The notes: generated from the letters alone by a model not told the origin. A stretch of DNA of 64,000 bases from CBFHND01 sp965657085 (GCA_965657085.1 CBFHND010000004.1:62001-126000); one strand, 5' to 3'. Shown: positions 50,791 to 60,555, counted from the first letter of the stretch. A program made the numbers and translations.

Positions 50791-52145
50791 GCCACACGCT
50801 CCATCAACGATCCAAGGCAGGCCGCATAGCGCGCGGCAAGGCGCGCGCGGTGGATATGCCTGCCGTCTTGAACCATGTGCCTCCCGGCTGTCCACAGGTG
50901 GTGTACCGTCGGGCCGCCTTGTCCGAAAATCCAGGTGTCGAGCATCTGATCATCGGTGCGGCCTGCGCAATCGGGACCGGAAAGGTCAAGCGCCACGAGA
51001 TCGGCCCAATGGCCCGGTGCGATCGCGCCGCTGTGTCGCCCCAGTGCCTGCGCACCGCCTTTGACCACTTGCGCCAGCAGGGCGTGGCCAGTGCTGCGGG
51101 CGTCATCGGCCAGAACGGCGCGGGCGTGATCACGCAGGCGTTGGCTATGCTCCAAGGTGCGCAGTTCTTCGGTCAGGGAAATCCGCAGGTTGCTGTCAGA
51201 CCCCACGCCAAGGCGACCGCCTGCCTTCGTCCATCCGGGCGCGTCAAATATTCCGTCGCCCAGGTTGGATTCGGTGATCGGACACAGGCCTGCAACGGCC
51301 CCTGTGCGGGCAAGGGTGGCTGTTTCGGTCGGGGTCATCTGCGTGCAATGGATCAGGCACCAACGGTCATTGACGTCCTGCGTGTCGCACAGCCATTCGG
51401 CAGGGCGTGCGCCGAAAGTAGACCGTACTTCAATGACTTCCGCCTTTTGTTCGGCCAGATGCATGTGGATCGGGCCAGCATAGGAGGCACATTGCTCCAG
51501 CCCATCCGGCAGGACCGCGCGCAGTGAATGCGGGGCCACGCCCAAAACTGCATCGGTGGGCAGGTCGCGCAGGATGTCCGCACAGTCGGACATCAGCCGA
51601 TCGAACCGCTCCAGATCGCAGCCGAACCGCAATTGGCCCCCATTCAGGGCGCGTCCATCTGCCCCGCCTTGCATATAGAGCACGGGCAGCAACGTCAGAC
51701 CGATCCCGGTCTCCCGTGCGGCGGCGGCGATGCGGTCTGCCATTTCGCCAATCCTGTCATAGGGTTTCCCACCGGGCCGGTGGTGCAGGTAGTGAAATTC
51801 GCCCACCGCGGCGAATCCGGCCTCCAACATCTCCATCTGTGCATAGGCGGCAATGGCCTCGACATCGTCGGGCGTCAGGTGATCCAAAAACCGGTACATC
51901 AGCTGCCGCCACGTCCAGAAGCTGTCGGATGTGCCGGTGCTGCGGGCTTCGGTCAGGCCGGACATGGCGCGTTGAAACGCATGGCTGTGCAGGTTGGCGG
52001 GCGCAGGCAGCAGCATGTCGACACGGTGATCCGCCGGGGCATTGCCATCCGGCGGCGCAATGCGTCCATCGGCGGAAATGGCAATGCGCACATCCTGCGC
52101 CCATCCTGTCGGCAGAAGGGCGGTTTGGGCGTGAATGTGGATCAT
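50787..52145 (-). CDS. hutF: Formimidoylglutamate deiminase
   Basis: 452 residues from MIHIHAQTALLP; the frame continues upstream into hutI without homology. It is an amidohydrolase-fold enzyme with the metal motif LPAPANLHSHAFQRAM, then EFHYLHHRPGGKPYD, HMHLAEQKAEV and the late Asp in GVGSDSNLRISLTEELR. It converts N-formimino-glutamate to N-formylglutamate and ammonia, the branch completed here by hutG. It is divergently transcribed from hutI and coupled to hutC. Confidence 0.95.
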   Translation of the reverse strand: MIHIHAQTALLPTGWAQDVRIAISADGRIAPPDGNAPADHRVDMLLPAPANLHSHAFQRAMSGLTEARSTGTSDSFWTWRQLMYRFLDHLTPDDVEAIAAYAQMEMLEAGFAAVGEFHYLHHRPGGKPYDRIGEMADRIAAAARETGIGLTLLPVLYMQGGADGRALNGGQLRFGCDLERFDRLMSDCADILRDLPTDAVLGVAPHSLRAVLPDGLEQCASYAGPIHMHLAEQKAEVIEVRSTFGARPAEWLCDTQDVNDRWCLIHCTQMTPTETATLARTGAVAGLCPITESNLGDGIFDAPGWTKAGGRLGVGSDSNLRISLTEELRTLEHSQRLRDHARAVLADDARSTGHALLAQVVKGGAQALGRHSGAIAPGHWADLVALDLSGPDCAGRTDDQMLDTWIFGQGGPTVHHLWTAGRHMVQDGRHIHRARLAARYAACLGSLMERVA

Positions 52146-52175
52146 ATCGGGCTTGACGGCCTTTGCCTGTCTCTG

Positions 52176-52193
52176 ATTATGTCTGCACATAAT
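52176..52193. promoter_or_regulatory. Palindromic operator between hutF and hutI, probably for HutC
   Basis: ATTATGT (52176-52182), spacer CTGC, ACATAAT (52187-52193): a perfect 7-bp inverted repeat in the 76-base divergent intergenic region. Its TGT-N4-ACA core fits GntR/HutC-type sites. The placement, 30 bases from each start, would let one repressor dimer shut both hut transcripts. Confidence 0.75.
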
Positions 52194-52221
52194 AACCACA
52201 CACAAAGACAGGTCAATCCGC

Positions 52222-53409
52222 ATGACTTCCCTGATCCTTGAAAACGCATGGATCGCCACGCTGGACGGCGTGGCGCCGTGGGGCGAGGTGCAGGGGGCTG
52301 TCGCCATAGAGGCGGGCCGCATCGTCTGGGTGGGGCGCGATGTGCCGGACATCTATGCCGGATGGCCTTGCGAGGACGTCGGTGGCCGGGTTGTGACGCC
52401 GGGGTTGATCGACTGCCACACGCACCTGGTCTTTGGCGGCAACCGCGCGGCGGAATTCGAAATGCGGCTTCAAGGGGCAAGCTATGAAGAGGTGGCGCGG
52501 GCGGGGGGCGGCATTCTTTCAACGGTCCGCGCGACCCGCGCTGCAGACGAAGCGGCCCTGATTGCCGATGCGCTGACACGACTGGATGCGATGATCGCCG
52601 AAGGGGTCTGCACGGTTGAGATCAAATCCGGCTATGGGCTGGATCACGACACCGAGTTGCGGATGCTGCGGGCGGCGCGGGCGCTGGGACAGCGACGGGA
52701 TGTGCGGGTGCGCACCAGCTTTCTGGGGGCCCACGCGGTGCCGTCGGACATGGATGCGGACAGCTATATCGATACGGTCTGCCGGCCGGCTTTGCGCGAC
52801 GCTCATGCGCAGGGTCTGGTGGATGCCGTGGATGGCTTCTGCGAAAGTATTGCCTTTGATCCCAAACAGATAGCGCGGGTTTATGATGCGGCATCCGAAC
52901 TTGGGCTGCCGGTCAAACTGCATGCCGAACAACTGTCGCATCAAGGGGGCGCTGCCCTTGCGGCCGCGCGCGGTGCACTGTCTGCGGATCATCTGGAGTT
53001 TGCAACCGCCGCCGATGCAAAGGCCATGGCACAGGCGGGCACGGTTGCCGTTTTGCTGCCCGGTGCCTTCTACACATTGCGCGAGACGCAATTGCCGCCG
53101 GTTGCGGCCTTTCGATCCGAAAAGGTGCCGATGGCACTGGCGACCGATTGCAACCCCGGTTCCTCGCCCATGGCTTCGCTGCTCTTGGCGATGAACATGG
53201 GCTGTACGCTGTTCCGCATGACGCCCGAAGAGGCCCTGCGCGGCGTCACCCTTCACGCAGCACAAGCGCTGGGGTTGGAGGATTGCGGGCGTATCGCACC
53301 GGGGCTGCGGGCGGACCTGTGCATCTGGGACATCGCGCACCCATCCGAACTGGCCTATCGCATCGGGTTCAATCCCTTGCACCGCCGCATCTATGGAGGC
53401 CCGGAATGA
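52222..53409 (+). CDS. hutI: Imidazolonepropionase
   Basis: 395 residues. Amidohydrolase signatures include TPGLIDCHTHLVFGGNRAAE (metal-binding His pair), IKSGYGLDHDTELRMLR, KLHAEQLSHQGGA and the late ATDCNPGSSPMASLLLAMN. It opens the imidazolone ring to N-formimino-glutamate, the substrate of hutF on the other side of the operator. Its stop overlaps the hutH ATG. Confidence 0.96.
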   Translation: MTSLILENAWIATLDGVAPWGEVQGAVAIEAGRIVWVGRDVPDIYAGWPCEDVGGRVVTPGLIDCHTHLVFGGNRAAEFEMRLQGASYEEVARAGGGILSTVRATRAADEAALIADALTRLDAMIAEGVCTVEIKSGYGLDHDTELRMLRAARALGQRRDVRVRTSFLGAHAVPSDMDADSYIDTVCRPALRDAHAQGLVDAVDGFCESIAFDPKQIARVYDAASELGLPVKLHAEQLSHQGGAALAAARGALSADHLEFATAADAKAMAQAGTVAVLLPGAFYTLRETQLPPVAAFRSEKVPMALATDCNPGSSPMASLLLAMNMGCTLFRMTPEEALRGVTLHAAQALGLEDCGRIAPGLRADLCIWDIAHPSELAYRIGFNPLHRRIYGGPE

Positions 53410-54902
53410 TCCTGCAGCCGGGCGCGGCCACGCTGGACATTCTGCGCAACGTCTTTGACGGGGCGGACGTACAGCTTGATCCGGCAATGCGCGGGGCCGT
53501 CGCAGCATCGGCACAGGTGGTTGCAGATGTGTCGCGGGGGGATGCGGCAGTCTATGGGGTGAATACGGGCTTTGGAAAACTGGCCAGTCGCAAGATCGCG
53601 CCGCAGGACACGCAGACCCTGCAGAAGAACCTGATCCTGTCGCACTGCTGTGGCGTCGGAGAGCCGATGGCACCGCACCTGGTGCGGCTGATGATGGCGC
53701 TGAAGCTGGTGTCGCTGGGGCGCGGTGCTTCGGGCGTGCGCTGGGACATCTGCGCGCTGATCGAGGCGATGCTCGCCCGTGACGTGCTGCCGGTGGTGCC
53801 GAGCCAAGGATCGGTTGGCGCATCCGGCGATCTGGCGCCGCTTGCGCATATGGCGGCGGTGATGATCGGCGCGGGCCACGCAACCTATCGGGGGACAGAG
53901 ATGCCGGGTGCCGCAGCGCTTGAGGCGGCGGGATTGTCACCCGTTGTTTTAGGCCCCAAGGAAGGCCTTGCGCTGATCAATGGCACACAGTTTTCGACGG
54001 CCTGCGCACTGGCGGGCTATTTCGCGGCGGAAGACGCGGTGCGCAACAGCATCGTCATCGCCAGCCTCAGCACCGATGCGATCATGGGATCGACCGCACC
54101 GCTGACCCCGGAAATTCACGCCTTGCGCGGCCACGCAGGCCAGATCGAAGTCGCCGCCGCGATGCGCGCCCTGATGGCCGGATCGCAGATCCGCGAGAGC
54201 CACCGTAATGACGATACCCGCGTGCAGGACCCTTATTGCATCCGCTGCCAGCCGCAGGTTCTGGGGGCGGCGTGGGATGTCATTGCCATGGCGGGCCGCA
54301 CGCTCGAGATCGAGGCGAACGCGGTCACGGACAACCCCTTGGTCGTGGGGGATCGCATCGTGTCAGGCGGCAATTTCCATGCGGAACCGGTGGGCTTTGC
54401 CGCTGATCAGATCGCTCTTGCGTTGGCGGAAATCGGAGCCATTTCTCAACGCCGGGTGGCGTTGATGGTGGACCCGACGCTAAGCCATGATCTGCCCCCC
54501 TTCCTGACGCCCGATCCAGGGTTGAACAGCGGTTTCATGATCGCCGAGGTGACGACAGCTGCCTTGATGAGCGAAAACAAACATCTCGCCAATCCTTGCG
54601 TGACGGACAGCACCCCGACCTCCGCCAATCAGGAGGACCATGTCAGCATGGCCGCCCATGGCGCGCTACGGTTGTTGAAGATGTCCCGCAATCTGTCTGT
54701 TATTCAGGGGGTTGAGGCGCTTTGCGCATGTGAAGGAGTAGAGGCCCGCGCGCCCTTGAAAACGTCTGCACGCCTGGCTGCGGTGGTCGCGCGCATGCGA
54801 CAGGATGTGCCCCGCTTGGGTGCTGATCGGTACCTTGCGCCTGATATAGAAGCTGCTGCCACGTTGGTGCGCAGCGGTGCATTGGTCGAGGCAAGCGTAT
54901 GA
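53406..54902 (+). CDS. hutH: Histidine ammonia-lyase
   Basis: 498 residues from the ATG overlapping the hutI stop (an earlier in-frame ATG inside hutI is a shadow). The self-forming MIO cofactor triad is Ala139-Ser140-Gly141 in GSVGASGDLAPLAHM. Other signatures are the tyrosine loop GVNTGFGKLAS and DPYCIRCQPQVLGA. It deaminates histidine to urocanate, the inducer of HutC. The end overlaps hutG by 4 bases. Confidence 0.97.
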   Translation: MILQPGAATLDILRNVFDGADVQLDPAMRGAVAASAQVVADVSRGDAAVYGVNTGFGKLASRKIAPQDTQTLQKNLILSHCCGVGEPMAPHLVRLMMALKLVSLGRGASGVRWDICALIEAMLARDVLPVVPSQGSVGASGDLAPLAHMAAVMIGAGHATYRGTEMPGAAALEAAGLSPVVLGPKEGLALINGTQFSTACALAGYFAAEDAVRNSIVIASLSTDAIMGSTAPLTPEIHALRGHAGQIEVAAAMRALMAGSQIRESHRNDDTRVQDPYCIRCQPQVLGAAWDVIAMAGRTLEIEANAVTDNPLVVGDRIVSGGNFHAEPVGFAADQIALALAEIGAISQRRVALMVDPTLSHDLPPFLTPDPGLNSGFMIAEVTTAALMSENKHLANPCVTDSTPTSANQEDHVSMAAHGALRLLKMSRNLSVIQGVEALCACEGVEARAPLKTSARLAAVVARMRQDVPRLGADRYLAPDIEAAATLVRSGALVEASV

Positions 54903-55690
54903 TCGACGTAACCCATGGCACCGGTCCGGTTGTTCTGGGGATGCCCCATACCGGGACAGACGTGCCTGTGGACATCTTCGAAAACCTCAATGATCGCGGG
55001 TGGGCGTTGGCGGACACCGATTGGTATATTGATCGTCTTTACAACGGATTGCAGGGCGATGTGACAGTGGTGCGTACAGGGGTCCATCGCTATGTGGTGG
55101 ACTGTAATCGCGCACCGGACGGGGCCAGCCTTTATCCCGGTCAGAACACCACGGGGTTGGTGCCGCTGACGGATTTTGACGGTATGCCAATCTGGAAAGC
55201 TGAACCTGACGCGGAAGAGGTGGAACGCCGTCGCGCGACCTACCATGCGCCCTATCATGCGGCGTTATCCACAGAACTGGCGCGCATCAAAGCCCTGCAT
55301 GGGGCCGTTGTTCTATTGGATTGTCACTCAATCCGGTCGGTTATTCCACAACTGTTCGACGGAAAATTGCCGGATTTCAACATTGGAACAAATTCTTCCA
55401 CATCCTGTGCACAGATCGTGGAGGACAGGGTCGTGCGAATTTGTAAGACGGCTTCAGCCTATTCGACTGTGGTTAACAAAAGGTTCAAGGGCGGGTGGAC
55501 AACGCGCCACTATGGCCGCCCGGCGGCTGGCGTACACGCGATCCAGATGGAGTTGTCGCAGGCCACGTATCTGACAGCGGAGGCATCGCCGTGGCCCTAT
55601 GACAGTGAGAAAGCCGCGCACGTCAGGCCGTATTTGGCAAGCATTATCAGTGCGCTGTCCGCACTTGTTGAGACAGGAGAATTGACATGA
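54899..55690 (+). CDS. hutG: N-formylglutamate deformylase
   Basis: 263 residues of the N-formylglutamate amidohydrolase family: VVLGMPHTGTDVPVDIFENL at the start (metal-binding His), TDWYIDRLYNGL, RYVVDCNRAPDGASLYPGQN, and VVLLDCHSIRSVIPQLF with further ligands. It yields glutamate and formate, the last step of the HutF/HutG branch. It overlaps hutH and hutU by 4 bases each. Confidence 0.95.
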   Translation: MIDVTHGTGPVVLGMPHTGTDVPVDIFENLNDRGWALADTDWYIDRLYNGLQGDVTVVRTGVHRYVVDCNRAPDGASLYPGQNTTGLVPLTDFDGMPIWKAEPDAEEVERRRATYHAPYHAALSTELARIKALHGAVVLLDCHSIRSVIPQLFDGKLPDFNIGTNSSTSCAQIVEDRVVRICKTASAYSTVVNKRFKGGWTTRHYGRPAAGVHAIQMELSQATYLTAEASPWPYDSEKAAHVRPYLASIISALSALVETGELT

Positions 55691-57366
55691 CCACGCGCCA
55701 AAACATCCGCGAAGTGCGTCCTGCAACGGGCACCGCGTTGACCGCACGCAGCTGGCAGACCGAAGCGCCCCTGCGCATGTTGATGAACAACCTTCACCCG
55801 GATGTCGCTGAAAACCCCCATGAATTGGTGGTCTACGGCGGAATTGGCCGCGCGGCGCGCACATGGGAGGATTTCGATGCAATTGTGGCCGCTCTGACCG
55901 ACCTGAGGGGCGATGAAACGCTTCTGGTGCAATCAGGAAAGCCTGTGGGCGTGTTCAAAACCCATGAAAATGCGCCCAGGGTGTTGATTGCAAACAGTAA
56001 TTTGGTGCCGCACTGGGCCAATTGGGATCACTTCAACGAACTCGATAAACGCGGTCTTGCGATGTATGGGCAGATGACGGCGGGATCTTGGATTTACATT
56101 GGAACTCAAGGGATTGTGCAGGGAACCTACGAAACTTTTGTTGAGGCAGGGCGCCAGCATTACGGCGGGGATCTGACGGGCAAATGGATCCTGACCGGCG
56201 GGCTGGGCGGCATGGGCGGTGCGCAGCCCTTGGCGGCTGTGATGGCGGGCGCGTGTTGCTTGGCGGTGGAGTGCAATCCCGACAGCATCGCGTTTAGATT
56301 ACGCACCAAGTATCTGGATGAGCAGGCCACGTCCTTGGACGAAGCGCTGGCGATGATTGCCGATTGGACCGCGCGAGGCGAGGCCAAGTCGGTGGGCCTT
56401 TTGGGCAATGCCGCGGATATCTTTCCCGAACTGGTGCGCCGGATGCAGGCAGGCGGGCCACGGCCCGACATCGTGACGGACCAGACCAGCGCCCATGATC
56501 CCCTGAACGGGTATCTGCCGCAGGGTTGGGGCATGGCCGAATGGCGTGCCAAGCGCGAAAGCGATCCCAAGGGGGTCGAGGCGGCGGCGCGGGCCAGCAT
56601 GAAGGTGCATGTGGCCGCGATGGTCGACTTCTGGAATGCGGGTGTGCCGACGCTGGATTACGGCAACAACATCCGCCAGGTCGCGCTGGAAGAAGGGTTG
56701 GAGAACGCCTTTGCCTTTCCCGGCTTTGTTCCGGCCTATATCCGGCCTTTGTTTTGCCGGGGCGTGGGGCCGTTTCGCTGGGCGGCCTTGTCGGGCGATC
56801 CCGAGGACATCTACCGCACGGATCAGAAGGTCAGGGAACTGATCCCCGATGATCCGCATTTGCACAAATGGCTGGACATGGCGCGCGACCGTATCGCCTT
56901 TCAGGGCCTGCCTGCGCGCATTTGCTGGGTTGGTCTGGGACAGCGGGACAAGCTGGGGTTGGCCTTTAACGAGATGGTGCGCACAGGCGAATTGAAAGCG
57001 CCGGTGGTCATTGGCCGCGATCATCTGGACAGCGGGTCGGTGGCCAGCCCCAACCGCGAAACCGAGGCGATGAAAGACGGCAGCGATGCGGTCAGCGACT
57101 GGCCCTTGCTGAATGCGCTTTTGAACACGGCGAGCGGGGCGACATGGGTGTCCTTGCACCACGGGGGCGGCGTGGGCATGGGGTTTTCGCAGCATTCGGG
57201 CATGGTGATCTGTTGTGACGGCACGACCGAGGCCGACGCGCGGATCGCGCGGGTGCTGTGGAACGACCCGGCGACCGGCGTCATGCGGCATGCGGATGCG
57301 GGATATGAGGATGCAATTGACTGCGCGCGGCAGAACGGTTTGAATTTGCCGGGAATTCTGGGGTGA
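55687..57366 (+). CDS. hutU: Urocanate hydratase
   Basis: 559 residues, the family's standard length. It has the NAD+-binding stretch TGGLGGMGGAQPLAAVMAGA, ECNPDSIAFRLRTKYLD, the SAHDPLNGYLPQGW segment and the C-terminal HHGGGVGMGFSQHSGMVICC with the conserved active-site region. It converts urocanate to imidazolonepropionate using bound NAD+. Its stop is directly followed (TGATGTGATG) by the Rieske oxygenase gene, which therefore belongs to the same transcript. Confidence 0.97.
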   Translation: MTTRQNIREVRPATGTALTARSWQTEAPLRMLMNNLHPDVAENPHELVVYGGIGRAARTWEDFDAIVAALTDLRGDETLLVQSGKPVGVFKTHENAPRVLIANSNLVPHWANWDHFNELDKRGLAMYGQMTAGSWIYIGTQGIVQGTYETFVEAGRQHYGGDLTGKWILTGGLGGMGGAQPLAAVMAGACCLAVECNPDSIAFRLRTKYLDEQATSLDEALAMIADWTARGEAKSVGLLGNAADIFPELVRRMQAGGPRPDIVTDQTSAHDPLNGYLPQGWGMAEWRAKRESDPKGVEAAARASMKVHVAAMVDFWNAGVPTLDYGNNIRQVALEEGLENAFAFPGFVPAYIRPLFCRGVGPFRWAALSGDPEDIYRTDQKVRELIPDDPHLHKWLDMARDRIAFQGLPARICWVGLGQRDKLGLAFNEMVRTGELKAPVVIGRDHLDSGSVASPNRETEAMKDGSDAVSDWPLLNALLNTASGATWVSLHHGGGVGMGFSQHSGMVICCDGTTEADARIARVLWNDPATGVMRHADAGYEDAIDCARQNGLNLPGILG

Positions 57367-57370
57367 TGTG

Positions 57371-58408
57371 ATGTTTCTGAAAAATGCGTGGTACGTGGCT
57401 GCATGGGACCACGAGGTGACCCGTGATCTGGCGCAGATCGAAGTTCTGGGCGAGAAAATCTGCATTTTTCGCACCGAGGGCGGCGAGGTCATCGCGCTTG
57501 AGGATGCCTGTCCGCACCGCAAGCTGCCGCTGAGCATGGGGCGGATCAAGGGCGACACGGTGGAGTGTGGATACCACGGGCTGACCTTTGATTGCGCAGG
57601 CAAGTGTGTCTGGGCGCCGGGTGGGGGGCGTATTCCAAGCAATGCCAACGTGCATGCCTATCCGTGTCACGAGAAATACGGGCTGGTCTGGATCTGGATG
57701 GGCAATCCGGCGCTTGCGGACGCATCGGAGATTTTCGAGATCCAGAACTATGGCGATCCGGCCTGGGGCATCAACCGCGGGGCGGCGATGGAGTTGAACT
57801 GCAACTATCTGTTGATGTGCGACAACCTGCTGGACCCCACGCATGTGGCTTGGGTGCATGGATCAAGCTTTGGTCAGGCAGCCACCAAGGACACACCGCT
57901 GCGGGTGACAAAGACGGATACGGGCGTGATCGTGCACCGGTGGATGATGGATGTGGAGCCTGCGCCTTTCTACAAGAAAGTGGTGGCCTTCGAGGGCCAC
58001 TGTGATCGGTTGCAGCACTACGAGGTGCGCTATCCCAGTCATGCGCTCATTCGGGCGGTGTTCACGCCTGCCGGCACCGGGGGACCGGAGGGGCCTTTGC
58101 ACGCGGATGTGTTCATCATGGACAGCTATAACTTCATGACGCCCACCAGCGCGGGGCAAACACGGTATTACTGGTTTCAGTTGCGCAACATCCGTCCGGA
58201 GGATGCGGAGTTAAGTGCGATGATGAGCGAAGACGTCCGCGCCGCTTTCGAGGAAGACCGCGCGGTGCTGGATGCAGTGCAGATCGGAATGCAAAGCAAG
58301 ACCAGCCCGCATATCGATCTGCCCATTGATGGGGGCCAGTTGCGGTTCCGGCGCGCGCTGGAGGCGATGATTGCCGAAGAGGCGCTGGTGGATGAAGCGA
58401 TGCGGTGA
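57371..58408 (+). CDS. Rieske non-heme iron oxygenase, alpha subunit (VanA-like), coupled to hutU
   Basis: 345 residues from the ATG at 57371 (a GTG one codon earlier is possible). The Rieske [2Fe-2S] ligands are Cys47, His49, Cys66 and His69 (CPHRKLPLSMG and ECGYHG). The mononuclear iron site is Asp155, His158 and His163 in CDNLLDPTHVAWVH, with bridging Asp151. Length and motifs fit the VanA/dicamba-type monooxygenases that often demethylate. No reductase gene is adjacent. Position 4 bases after hutU implies a role in using histidine-related compounds, for example N- or C-oxidised or methylated imidazoles (inference). The true substrate is unknown. Confidence 0.88.
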   Translation: MFLKNAWYVAAWDHEVTRDLAQIEVLGEKICIFRTEGGEVIALEDACPHRKLPLSMGRIKGDTVECGYHGLTFDCAGKCVWAPGGGRIPSNANVHAYPCHEKYGLVWIWMGNPALADASEIFEIQNYGDPAWGINRGAAMELNCNYLLMCDNLLDPTHVAWVHGSSFGQAATKDTPLRVTKTDTGVIVHRWMMDVEPAPFYKKVVAFEGHCDRLQHYEVRYPSHALIRAVFTPAGTGGPEGPLHADVFIMDSYNFMTPTSAGQTRYYWFQLRNIRPEDAELSAMMSEDVRAAFEEDRAVLDAVQIGMQSKTSPHIDLPIDGGQLRFRRALEAMIAEEALVDEAMR

Positions 58409-58671
58409 CGTCGTGCGGCGCTCCTGCTTGCGCAGATCGCCCCGCCCACCGTCCCGCAAGGTTTTCTTGGGGTTCACCAAAACCAAAACCTGGTGTGCGC
58501 CGCCCCCCTGCGCTTGATCTGCGCCTGACAGACCCGCGCGCCCTTTCCAAGTCAAATAGCCGTATCCCCGTTCCGGGGCCCCTCGGCGATTTGGCTTGGC
58601 AATGCCGCACGCGCCCGTCTGTCTGGTCTCAAGCGAAGGGTGGCTCCGAAACCAGAGGTTACAGTGTGGGA

Positions 58672-59736
58672 TCAGCGCAGGCGGGCTTCGGTCGATGCAT
58701 CGAAGACCATCACGCGCGTTGGGTCGAACCGCACCGTGACGGCGGTGCCTTCGGCCAGCGGGTCATCGCCTTTTGATTCCACCACGATGCGTTCGCCGGT
58801 GGGTGTGGTCAGGTAGTCATAGCTGGCCCCGCCCAGACGTTCGCGGATGTCGAGAGTGACGGGACTGCTGTCGGCTTGCACTAGGCTCATGTCTTGTGGA
58901 CGCATGCCCACGATAACCTCTGTGCCTTCGGCTGGCAGTGCTACGCTGGTATCTACCCGTTGATCTGACAGGGCCGGGACCGTGACCGCGCCGGGGGATG
59001 CGACCCCACGCAGGAAATTCATCGCAGGCGAGCCGATGAAGCCTGCGACAAAGCGGTTGTCGGGGTCGTTATAGAGGTCCATCGGGCTGCCCACCTGTTC
59101 GACGTGGCCCGCGCGCAGCACCACGATCTTGTCGGCCAGGGTCATTGCCTCCACCTGATCGTGGGTGACGTAGACCATGGTTGCGCCGATTTCCTTGTGC
59201 AGGCGGGCGATTTCCACGCGCATGTCCACCCGCAGTTCGGCATCGAGGTTCGACAAAGGTTCGTCGAACAGGAACACTTCGGGACCGCGCACGATAGCGC
59301 GTCCGATGGCGACGCGTTGGCGTTGGCCGCCTGAGAGAGCCGCGGGCTTGCGCGCCAGGTAGTCATCGAGCTTGAGGATGCGGCTGGCCCCGGCGACCTT
59401 GGATTTGATCTGGTCCTTGGGCACGCCGTTCATACGAAGGCCGAAACCCATGTTTTCCTCGACCGTCATGTGGGGGTAAAGCGCGTAGGTCTGGAACACC
59501 ATCGCCACGCCGCGTTCGGCAGGGTCGGTTCGTGTGACATTGCGCGCGCCAATCTCGATCTTGCCGTCAGTGGTTTCTTCCAGTCCGGCGATCATGCGCA
59601 GCAAGGTTGACTTGCCACAGCCGGACGGCCCGACAAAGACGCAGAATTCGCCGTGTTCGATTGTCAGGTCCACGTCGTGGATCACCTGAACATCGCCATA
59701 TTTCTTGACCGCCTTGGTCAGGGTGACGCCGGACAT
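58672..59736 (-). CDS. Carbohydrate ABC transporter ATP-binding protein (MalK/UgpC family)
   Basis: 354 residues. Walker A is GPSGCGKST, the Q-loop is VFQTYALYPHMTVEENMGFG, the signature is LSGGQRQRVAIGRAIVR, Walker B is VFLFDEPLSNLD, and the H-loop is YVTHDQVEAMTLADK. A C-terminal TOBE/OB region (about 240-350) is typical of MalK-like subunits shared by sugar importers. It follows the IclR gene by 18 bases on the same strand and should energise the permease pair encoded divergently at 62080-63923. Confidence 0.94.
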   Translation of the reverse strand: MSGVTLTKAVKKYGDVQVIHDVDLTIEHGEFCVFVGPSGCGKSTLLRMIAGLEETTDGKIEIGARNVTRTDPAERGVAMVFQTYALYPHMTVEENMGFGLRMNGVPKDQIKSKVAGASRILKLDDYLARKPAALSGGQRQRVAIGRAIVRGPEVFLFDEPLSNLDAELRVDMRVEIARLHKEIGATMVYVTHDQVEAMTLADKIVVLRAGHVEQVGSPMDLYNDPDNRFVAGFIGSPAMNFLRGVASPGAVTVPALSDQRVDTSVALPAEGTEVIVGMRPQDMSLVQADSSPVTLDIRERLGGASYDYLTTPTGERIVVESKGDDPLAEGTAVTVRFDPTRVMVFDASTEARLR

Positions 59737-59754
59737 GATGCGCTCCTTCGTTGG

Positions 59755-60555
59755 TTATTCGCTGGGAAACTGCCAGGTGCTGGCCGCCTCCGAGATGGAT
59801 GACGCGCAGGTGCGCAGATCGGGCTCAAAGGTCGCCAGATCATCCAGCGACTTGCGGTTGGTTGCGGTGGTGACGGACAGGCCGCCCAGCACCCGCGCGC
59901 CCGCGCCGATGATCGGAACGGCGATGCAGATGATGCCCCGTTCGTGTTCTTCGCGGTCAAACGAGATACCGCGCGCCGCGATCTGGTCCAGTTCTCTGGC
60001 CAAGGCCGCAGGCGTCGTCAACGTGGCGGGTGTATGGGCGAAAAAGGACTGTTGTGCGATGGCGTGGGTGCGCGCGTCGGCGGGCAGGTGGGCCATGATC
60101 GCCTTGCCCACGCCGGTGCAATAGCCCGGGCCGATCTTGCCCGCCTGGCTGAACATCTCGATGGGATCGGCGGCATTGCGCTTGTCCACATAGATCACCT
60201 GACCGGCCTCCATCTGGGCCAGATGCACGGTTTCGCCCAGTTTGGCCGAGAGCGCGTCAATGAAAGGGCGCGCGATCGGGGCGAGCGAGGATTGCCGCCA
60301 GGCAGCATGAGCCAGCCGCACCAACCGCAGCCCCGGCGCATATGTCTGCGTGGCCGCGTCATAGCGCAACATGCCCGTGTGGGTCAGCGATTGCACCAGC
60401 CGGTAGAGCGTCGCCTTGGGGTGTTCGGACCGTGCCAGCAGTTCGGAAAAGCGCACGGGCCTGTCCATGTCTGCTACAAGGTCGAGCACATCAAGCGCCT
60501 TGGCAATGGTGCCTGCACCGCTGGGCCGCCCAAGGGTACGGTGTTGGGTGTTCAT
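59755..60555 (-). CDS. IclR family transcriptional regulator
   Basis: 266 residues from MNTQHRTLGRP (GGAGG lies ahead of this ATG at 60555). The N-terminal winged helix (about 15-80; ALDVLDLVADMDRPVRFSEL, SEHPKATLYRLVQSL) is followed by the IclR effector domain (GKIGPGYCTGVGKAIMAHLP; ERGIICIAVPI). It is divergent from the sugar-binding protein gene, and two tandem imperfect palindromes lie in the shared region, so it probably controls both transcripts in response to the sugar or a metabolite. Confidence 0.93.
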   Translation of the reverse strand: MNTQHRTLGRPSGAGTIAKALDVLDLVADMDRPVRFSELLARSEHPKATLYRLVQSLTHTGMLRYDAATQTYAPGLRLVRLAHAAWRQSSLAPIARPFIDALSAKLGETVHLAQMEAGQVIYVDKRNAADPIEMFSQAGKIGPGYCTGVGKAIMAHLPADARTHAIAQQSFFAHTPATLTTPAALARELDQIAARGISFDREEHERGIICIAVPIIGAGARVLGGLSVTTATNRKSLDDLATFEPDLRTCASSISEAASTWQFPSE

